DNA from: an uncultured Sutterellaceae bacterium
Lineage (GTDB): Bacteria > Pseudomonadota > Gammaproteobacteria > Burkholderiales > Burkholderiaceae_F
Assembly: GCA_902797695.1 (NCBI GenBank)
Contig: CADBTW010000055.1
Coordinates: 1-36,703, forward strand
DNA: 36,703 nt
Reading direction: 5' to 3'
Positions within the stretch are counted from its first letter, which is position 1, and the number at the start of each line of letters is the position of its first letter. Below, in pieces: positions 31,161 through 36,703 of the stretch. Made by a program: the position numbers and the translations under genes. The notes under the pieces are model-generated. The model was not told the DNA's origin. It ran no database searches and saw only the letters and a program-made list of their open reading frames with translations.

Positions 31161-32567
31161 ATGTTCATTGGGAGGAAGAGGGAGCTCGGGTTCCTTGAAG
31201 AGCGCTGGGAGCGCGGCCGCTTTGAATTCGGCACACTCACAGGTCTGCGGAGGATCGGGAAGACCGCGCTTGTCCGGAAGTTCATCGAGGGGAAGCCGGC
31301 GATCTGCTTTCAGGCGAAGGAAGCGGCGGAGGCTGAGAACCGGAGGAGCTTCTCCCGGCTGCTCGCAATCCGCCTCGGCCTGCCTCCGGGCTATGTCTTT
31401 CCGACCTGGGACGGGGTTTTCGAGGCTGTCCCCAAGGTTGCGGGCGGCAAGCGGTTCGCCCTCGTGATCGACGGCTGCGACTGGCTCCTTCGCGGGCGGG
31501 GGAAGAGGTTTCTCACCGCTTTCACGCGCTTTCTTGGTGGTCTCCCTCTCGAAAGCCCGCTTTTCATCCTTCTCGTCGGAGGGAACACGTCGTTCAACGA
31601 GCGGGGCTCGGGGAGGGGCTCTTCGCTTTTTCGCCGCCGCCGCACGTTCACCCTTCGGCTCGGGGATCTTCCCTTTAGCGAAGCGCTTTCCTTCCTCCGT
31701 GGGTTCAGCCGAGAAGACGCTTCGGCCTCCCTCGCCCTCTTCGGATTTTCGCCCTGGCGCCTCTCGCTCCTCCGGCCGGAAGCGGGGTTCGAAGGGAACG
31801 CGAGGCGGCTTCTCTTCTCCCGGGCCGCACCGCTCCTTCGGGTTCTTGACTGCGCGCTTTCTGGCGGCATAAGGGAGAGAAGCATCTACAAGACCATCCT
31901 CCGGGCGATCGCGTCGGGACGGACGACCCCGAAGGCGATCAGCGAATACATGGAGGCCGGGACTCCAGACGTTTCCCAGTACCTCGACACGCTGGTTTCC
32001 CTCGGGATCGTCGAGCGGCGGGTCGCGTTCGGCTCCGTCCGGAAGAGCTCGTACCGGATAGCGGCCCCGGTGCTTCGCTTCTTCCTCCGGGAGCTCGAGG
32101 ACGAGGAGGGCCGGATCGCCTCGGGAGAGGGCGGCGCGGTGATGCGGGAGAAGGCGGCGTCGATCCGCAGGTTCGCCGAAGAGCGGTTCGGGGAGGTGAG
32201 CCTCCACTACCTCTCGGAACTAAGCCTCGACGGGAAGCTCGGGTATCCCTGGCCCCCGGTTCAGGACCCCGGCATCCGCGATCCGGAACCTGGGAGGGCT
32301 GCCCTAATCGACGGCGTGTCCGAATACAAGAGTCAGATTCTTCTTGTCAAATGCGGGGGCACGGACAGGAAGCTCTCTGAAGCGGACTTCCTCGGGATGC
32401 AGGAGGATTCCCCGATCGGAAACCTCCGCGGGAAGAAAAGCTTCTGGTACGTGCTCTTCTCGAAGGCGGGGTTCGAGAAAACGCTTGCGAGGAACGCGCC
32501 CGCGAACCTCAGGCTCATCTCGGAAGCCGACATGTTCCCGGGCTTCCCCGAGACCTGCGCTGCATAG
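31161..32567 (+). CDS. AAA ATPase of the archaeal-ATPase/DUF234 type
   Basis: The 468-residue protein has Walker A GLRRIGKT (28-35), in the position where this family usually has GRRRxGKT. A Walker B-like LVIDGCDWLL (101-110) lacks the usual catalytic DE pair. A winged-helix segment (RTTPKAISEYMEAGTPDVSQYLDTLVSLGIVERR) follows in the middle. The C-terminus corresponds to the DUF234 nuclease-like domain, but the expected ExK reads VSEYKSQILLVKC, so catalysis is doubtful. ATG 31161 is preferred over the GTG three codons earlier because FIGRKREL is the family start. It differs clearly from the DUF4143-type ATPase at 8852. Role unknown. Confidence 0.83.
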   Translation: MFIGRKRELGFLEERWERGRFEFGTLTGLRRIGKTALVRKFIEGKPAICFQAKEAAEAENRRSFSRLLAIRLGLPPGYVFPTWDGVFEAVPKVAGGKRFALVIDGCDWLLRGRGKRFLTAFTRFLGGLPLESPLFILLVGGNTSFNERGSGRGSSLFRRRRTFTLRLGDLPFSEALSFLRGFSREDASASLALFGFSPWRLSLLRPEAGFEGNARRLLFSRAAPLLRVLDCALSGGIRERSIYKTILRAIASGRTTPKAISEYMEAGTPDVSQYLDTLVSLGIVERRVAFGSVRKSSYRIAAPVLRFFLRELEDEEGRIASGEGGAVMREKAASIRRFAEERFGEVSLHYLSELSLDGKLGYPWPPVQDPGIRDPEPGRAALIDGVSEYKSQILLVKCGGTDRKLSEADFLGMQEDSPIGNLRGKKSFWYVLFSKAGFEKTLARNAPANLRLISEADMFPGFPETCAA

Positions 32568-32741
32568 GAGTGGGTCGGAACTTCCCGCGGCCTCGCTTCT
32601 TCCAGGATTCCGGTGGTCTCAGAAAAGCGGACCTGAGGGAGAGAGAAGCCTCGCGAAGGAAGGCTGGAGGCCCTTCAAAGCTCCGCTTTGTTTTCAGGCA
32701 TCCTGATGGATATTTTTGTCTTACGAAATAGGGATTCCGCT

Positions 32742-32770
32742 TTGACACGTCCGGGCTCATGGGCTAAAAC
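32742..32770 (+). promoter_or_regulatory. Sigma-70-type promoter of the autotransporter gene
   Basis: TTGACA (32742-32747) is a perfect -35 and TAAAAC (32765-32770) a 4/6 -10, at the ideal 17-bp spacing. Transcription would start near 32777, giving a ~70-nt leader. Confidence 0.7.
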
Positions 32771-32782
32771 ATAACGAAAGCG

Positions 32783-32834
32783 CTACCAGAGCCTCGAGGA
32801 GGCCTGGAGCCGCCTTTTAGCAAACTTCTGGTAG
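32783..32834 (+). promoter_or_regulatory. Leader hairpin overlapping the ribosome-binding site
   Basis: CTACCAGA (32783-32790) is complementary to TCTGGTAG (32827-32834). The second arm overlaps the AGGA of the ribosome-binding site (about 32833-32836) of the autotransporter. Folding could hide the site, but this is prediction only. Confidence 0.4.
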
Positions 32835-32847
32835 GACGATTCGAACC

Positions 32848-35800
32848 ATGCACACCAGGAACCGGACTACATTCGCGCTTTCGGCCGCCGCCATCGCGGC
32901 CCTCGTCCTCTGCGGCGGCGCGTCAGCCGCGGCCGAGAAGACCTTCAGCGGCTACTCGGGCGGCGGCGACTGCTTCGTCGAGTACCTCGGAAGCGGCGAC
33001 TCGAAGGGAAACTCCGGGACCTTCAACGCAGGCTCGTACCCGAACATCATCACGGGCTACACGAAGAGCGGGAACGCGGAGGGGAACACGTCCGCGATCC
33101 ACGGGGCGACCTTCCGCCAGGGCTTCGCCGGGCTCACCGAGTCGGGAACCGCTTCCGGGAACACGCTTGAGATGGATTCCGGGTCCGGCTCCATGACGGT
33201 CGCCGGATACGCGACCACGGGGTCCGCCACCGGGAACACCATCCGGTTCTCGGGCGGGAGCGTCGGGACGGACGTGATCGGCGGCTGGGGAACGGGGCTT
33301 GTCGAAGGGAACCGCGCCGAACTCACGGGAACCGCGCACGCGCAGAAGTACGCCTACGGCGGCTACGCCGCGGCGGACTCAAGCGGGAAGAGTGGGGACG
33401 CCAAGAATAATTCCATTCTCATCACGGACTCCGCCGTGGTCGGGATGGAGAACGGTGACATATTCCACCAGTGCGCGTACGGCGGCGAGTCAACCAAAGG
33501 GAACGCGACCGGGAACTCGGCCGTGATGACGGGCGGCACGGTCTACGGCTACCTGATGGGCGGCGCGAGCTACGGGAAGGGAGCCGAGGCGAGCGGTAAC
33601 ACCACGCGGTTCGAGGGGGGGCGTGTCACGTTCGACGTGACCGCCGGCTATGGGGACGGCGGCGCCTCGGTCGGGAACACCACCACGATGACGGGCGGCA
33701 CGGTAGAGATCGACGTGACGGCGGCCGTGTCCAATTATTCCGTTTCGAACAACACACTCATTTTCACGGGGGGCGAAGCGAAGCGGCAGGCCGTCGCCGG
33801 GAACAGCCTCGTCCATTCCCCGGGGCTGGTCACCGCGACCGGGAACGTCCTCAGGATGTCCGGCACGGCGAAGGCGCCGACCGCGGCCGCGGCCCTCGTC
33901 ACCGGACGGACGGAATCGAACACCACCTATATCTCTGGCGACGCCTCGGTGACTAAATGGGCCTACGGGGCCGACAGCATCGAGGACGAGGCGGTCGGGA
34001 ACAGCATCTTCATTACAGGCGGCACCATCGGGCAGGGGGCGATCGGGGGATACGGGAAACTTGACGCCACCGGGAACCATCTTGAGGTGACGGAGGGCGC
34101 CACGACCGGCAACACTGTAGCTGCCGGGCTCTCGAAGGCCGGAGCGGCGACCGGGAACACGGCCTTGATAACGGGCGGCACCATCGGGAAGGACGCGATC
34201 GGGGCTCAGGGGGCAACCGAGGCGAAGGGGAACACGCTCACGATCACGGGCGGCTCGATCGTCGGGAGCGCCAACGGCGGGTACGGTAGACAGGACGGCG
34301 CGGCCGCTTCCGGAAACACGCTCGAGATCACCGGCGGCACGGTCGAGGGATTCGCGGCCGGGGGACGCTCGTACGGGTCGTCGGACGGGAACCGCACGAC
34401 GGTTTCGGGGACGGCCAAGGTGTCCGGCACCGCCTACGGCGGCCTCACGGTGAAGCCCCAGTCCGACCCCTCGAAGGCGGGGAGCGCTTCCGGGAACACG
34501 TTCACGGTGACAGACGGCGCCTCGGTCGGTAACGGCACCGAGGGCGCCTGGGGCGGCTACTCGGTCGGGGGACCGGCTGACGGGAACACGGCCGAGGTTA
34601 CGGGGTCGTCCGTTTCGGGTCGCCTCGGGGGCGGCTTCGGGACTTCGTCCGCTACCTCGAACACGGTGACCGCATCTTCCGCCACGGTGACCGGGGCGAT
34701 CGAAGGGGGCTACTCCTCCGGGAAGTCGGACCAGAACACGGTGACTGTCAGCGGTTCGAGCGTCGACGGCGCCGTGAACGGGGGCTTCTCGAACTCTAGC
34801 GACGGGACGTCCGAAGCGACCGGGAACACGGTCTCGGTCACCGGGTCGACCGTCACGGGCGACATCGCCGCGGGCACCGGGGCCGCGAAGGCTGCGGGCG
34901 GCACGGTGACGCTCGCGGGGTCGACAGTCGGGGGCTCCGTCTGGGGCGGGCACGCGACGGGAAGCTCGGGCTCTTCCGACGCTTCCGGGAACACGCTTAC
35001 GATCACCGGGTCGACCGTCTCAGGTGACGTCTTCGGGGGTGAAACCCTTAGCCCTGAAGGGAAGGCGACCGGGAACGCGATCACGCTCTCCGCTTCCCCA
35101 GTGGTCGGTGGAACCATTTGGGGCGGGAAGACCGGCGCGATGACGGACGCCGGGTCGATCAAGGCCCGCGCGAACGCGTCCGGAAACTCGCTCACGGTGG
35201 TCGGCAACAACGCGACCGCGGGGAACATCGCGGGGTTCGACCGGAACCGGTTCGTGATGCCGGCTGGTACCAGGTCCGGCGACACGATGCTGCACCTCAC
35301 GGCGGCTGAGGACACCTTCATCACGGGCACCTCGGTCTCGGCCGAAGCGCCGGGGGACCTCACGCTCTCTGTCGGCGACAAGGTGTACCTCATCCGGAAG
35401 GACTCGGGCGAAATGGATTCGACCGGGTTCAACGGGAGCACCTCCGGCGTCTCGATCGCGAAGGGGATTTCGGCGAAGCTTTCCGGCGTCATGAGGCAGG
35501 ACGACAACGACCTCGTCCTCGAAGTGACTGACGAGCGGCTGAACCCGGGAACGAAGGTGTTCGCGGAGAGCAGGATCGCGATGGCGGGGCTCGTCAACAT
35601 CGCGACCGACCTCTTTGTCGACGAGACGTTCCACCAGATCGACCGCGACTCGCGAAAGGACGGGGGCCTTGTTCCCTTTGCGACTGTTCGCGGCAGCAAC
35701 ATGCGCTACTCGACCGGGTCGCATGTCGACCTCGACGGCTTTGAGATGAACGTCGGCGCGGGGGTGAACGAGCCGAACCGCTGGGGGAAGGCGACCGCGG

Positions 35801-36264
35801 GCGCGTTCTTCGAGTACGGCTACGGGCACTACAAGACGGTCGCCGAAGGCGTCCGCGCGAAAGGGGACAGCCACTACGAGGGGGTCGGGCTCTTCGCCCG
35901 CGAGGATTTTGAGAAGGGCGCGTATCTCGAGGCGACCTTCCGGGGCGGGCAGGTGAAGGGCGACTTCAATTCGCACGTGCTCGGGACCCACTTCGACTCG
36001 AAGTCCCGGTACTTCGCGGGGCACCTCGGAGCCGGGTTCATCTTCCGTTTCAGCGACGTGTCGAAGCTCGACACCTACGCGAAGTACCTCTGGAGCCGGA
36101 TCGCGAAGGACGAGGTGAGGCTTTCGACAGGCGACCCCTGGACCCTTCCCTCGGTGAAGAGCGACCGCGCCCGGATCGGGTTCCGGTTCGACAGGACCTT
36201 GAACGAAAAGCCTCGGTGCCGCGTACCAGTACGAGTTCTCGGGAGAGGCCCGCGCGGTCTATGA
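32848..36264 (+). CDS. Autotransporter adhesin, repeat passenger and partial beta-barrel (frameshifted)
   Basis: The intact frame gives 1138 residues. A Sec signal peptide (to about ASA-28) precedes a ~850-residue passenger of many imperfect repeats of the form GNT..ITGGTV.G...GG, a right-handed beta-helix pattern. The autotransporter barrel begins near residue 905 (SRIAMAGLVNIATDLFVDE). It includes AFFEYGYGHYKTVAEG and HLGAGFIFRFSDVSKLDTYAKYLW. Within the run AAAA (36206-36209) the frame shifts. In the reading frame as sequenced the last ~15 residues are unlike a barrel and stop at 36264. If one base is removed, the reading frame continues to the proper end at 36436 (1195 residues, terminal Phe). 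A defect, phase switch or sequencing error are all possible. Confidence 0.88.
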   Translation: MHTRNRTTFALSAAAIAALVLCGGASAAAEKTFSGYSGGGDCFVEYLGSGDSKGNSGTFNAGSYPNIITGYTKSGNAEGNTSAIHGATFRQGFAGLTESGTASGNTLEMDSGSGSMTVAGYATTGSATGNTIRFSGGSVGTDVIGGWGTGLVEGNRAELTGTAHAQKYAYGGYAAADSSGKSGDAKNNSILITDSAVVGMENGDIFHQCAYGGESTKGNATGNSAVMTGGTVYGYLMGGASYGKGAEASGNTTRFEGGRVTFDVTAGYGDGGASVGNTTTMTGGTVEIDVTAAVSNYSVSNNTLIFTGGEAKRQAVAGNSLVHSPGLVTATGNVLRMSGTAKAPTAAAALVTGRTESNTTYISGDASVTKWAYGADSIEDEAVGNSIFITGGTIGQGAIGGYGKLDATGNHLEVTEGATTGNTVAAGLSKAGAATGNTALITGGTIGKDAIGAQGATEAKGNTLTITGGSIVGSANGGYGRQDGAAASGNTLEITGGTVEGFAAGGRSYGSSDGNRTTVSGTAKVSGTAYGGLTVKPQSDPSKAGSASGNTFTVTDGASVGNGTEGAWGGYSVGGPADGNTAEVTGSSVSGRLGGGFGTSSATSNTVTASSATVTGAIEGGYSSGKSDQNTVTVSGSSVDGAVNGGFSNSSDGTSEATGNTVSVTGSTVTGDIAAGTGAAKAAGGTVTLAGSTVGGSVWGGHATGSSGSSDASGNTLTITGSTVSGDVFGGETLSPEGKATGNAITLSASPVVGGTIWGGKTGAMTDAGSIKARANASGNSLTVVGNNATAGNIAGFDRNRFVMPAGTRSGDTMLHLTAAEDTFITGTSVSAEAPGDLTLSVGDKVYLIRKDSGEMDSTGFNGSTSGVSIAKGISAKLSGVMRQDDNDLVLEVTDERLNPGTKVFAESRIAMAGLVNIATDLFVDETFHQIDRDSRKDGGLVPFATVRGSNMRYSTGSHVDLDGFEMNVGAGVNEPNRWGKATAGAFFEYGYGHYKTVAEGVRAKGDSHYEGVGLFAREDFEKGAYLEATFRGGQVKGDFNSHVLGTHFDSKSRYFAGHLGAGFIFRFSDVSKLDTYAKYLWSRIAKDEVRLSTGDPWTLPSVKSDRARIGFRFDRTLNEKPRCRVPVRVLGRGPRGL

Positions 36265-36436
36265 CGGGATCAGCGCGGGCGTCCCGACGCTCGGGGGATC
36301 CAGCGGGTTCTTCGAAGCGGGCGCGACGCTTAAGCCCAGCGCCGCCTCGCCCTGGGAATTCCGCCTCGGCGCGACCGCCTGGGTCGGCGTGAACAAGGGC
36401 TTCACCGGGCATGCGGTCGTCGATTACAGGTTCTAG
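36210..36436 (+). pseudogene. Out-of-frame C-terminal end of the autotransporter barrel
   Basis: In the next frame, SLGAAYQYEFSGEARAVYDG leads through EAGATLKPSAASPWEFRLG to GHAVVDYRF-stop. This is a textbook last pair of barrel strands, ending in an aromatic residue as required for BAM-dependent outer-membrane insertion. There is no start codon or ribosome-binding site of its own. Together with 32848-36209 it restores a full-length protein of 1196 codons including stop. Confidence 0.85.
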
Positions 36437-36470
36437 CGGAAAGGGACGACAGGCTTCTAACGCTTGAGCA

Positions 36471-36507
36471 CGCCTGCGGGGAAAGGGAGTCCCGCAGGCG
36501 CGTTTTT
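36471..36507 (+). terminator. Rho-independent terminator of the autotransporter gene
   Basis: CGCCTGCGGG (36471-36480) pairs with CCCGCAGGCG (36491-36500), followed by CGTTTTT. It lies 34 bp after the true barrel stop at 36436 and not after the premature stop, which confirms the intended gene end. The remaining bases to the window end show no gene. Confidence 0.88.
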
Positions 36508-36703
36508 AATAAACATCCGGCAGGGCACGGAAGAAAGGTTCTGCCCTGGATGCAAGACAGGCGCCGTGCCCTTGTTGCGGGGCTTGCCGGAGTCGGTTCC
36601 CGTTGTCATGCCTATCTTAAACTGTACCCATAGGAATAGACACAAACCAAATTTCAGATCCTGCATAATGAACTAAGAGGTTCGCTGAGAATCTCTTTGC
36701 TCA

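Noticed and set aside
33490-34953. 487-codon minus-strand frame opposite the autotransporter passenger
   Set aside because: It mirrors the repetitive passenger on the other strand; the composition is not protein-like.
32848-35250. Repetitive passenger DNA considered as a CRISPR-like or satellite array
   Set aside because: The repeats are in frame, degenerate and of uneven length, and encode a beta-helix. There are no constant repeats with unique spacers.
1-36703. tRNA, rRNA and CRISPR arrays
   Set aside because: Reading both strands I saw no cloverleaf with conserved tRNA arms, no rRNA-like segment and no regularly spaced repeat array with variable spacers. A covariance-model scan would be needed to exclude divergent RNAs.

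Overview
The window reads like accessory-rich chromosome from a high-GC, Gram-negative, anaerobically respiring proteobacterium. A gut betaproteobacterium of the Sutterellaceae type is the best fit. The clues are Tat- or Sec-exported FAD reductases with a tetrahaem cytochrome c, many LysR regulators, a classical type V autotransporter, and codon use dominated by G/C-ending codons. This assignment is inference; no rRNA or other taxonomic marker is present.

Layout. 1-0.9 kb: the 3' part of an IS4/IS1634-like transposase. 1.3-8.6 kb: a respiratory block with a periplasmic tetrahaem cytochrome c plus exported FAD reductase, a LysR regulator, a RelB/DinJ-type antitoxin with no visible toxin, a small membrane protein, a PNPOx-fold flavoprotein, a second LysR, and a second Tat-exported FAD reductase. 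8.7-10.3 kb: an AAA/DUF4143 ATPase behind three elements spaced exactly 33 bp apart. 10.6-16.4 kb, all on the minus strand: a CARF-domain protein of the CRISPR-associated NE0113 family without any CRISPR array or cas genes, a small unknown protein, a membrane-anchored HEPN-domain protein, two small membrane proteins (one DUF805), an exported adhesin-E-like protein and a Sel1-repeat protein.

16.6-18.6 kb: an exported alpha/beta hydrolase and an exported carboxymuconolactone-decarboxylase/cupin fusion. 18.7-21.8 kb: two divergent AlbA_2 (Schlafen-like) proteins. 22.0-27.3 kb: an argininosuccinate-lyase-like enzyme and a LysR gene, divergent from an exported esterase and a type-B carboxylesterase. 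27.5-32.6 kb is a patchwork: a 23-bp repeat array, a third AlbA_2 gene between two ~110-bp direct repeats, the 3' remnant of a LysR gene, a DUF3791/DUF3990 toxin-antitoxin-like pair and a DUF234-type AAA ATPase. 32.7-36.5 kb: a large autotransporter whose beta-barrel is interrupted by an apparent single-base frameshift.

How the parts may work together. The cytochrome and FAD reductases probably form periplasmic terminal reductases for organic electron acceptors, each next to a LysR gene that may sense the acceptor. The exported hydrolases and lyase-like enzyme may release or process small acids. The ATPase, AlbA_2, CARF, HEPN and toxin-like genes look like a regulatory or defence accessory layer, several with iterated operators. 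The strongest candidate for an undescribed system is the CARF / small protein / membrane-HEPN block at 13.6-16.4 kb.
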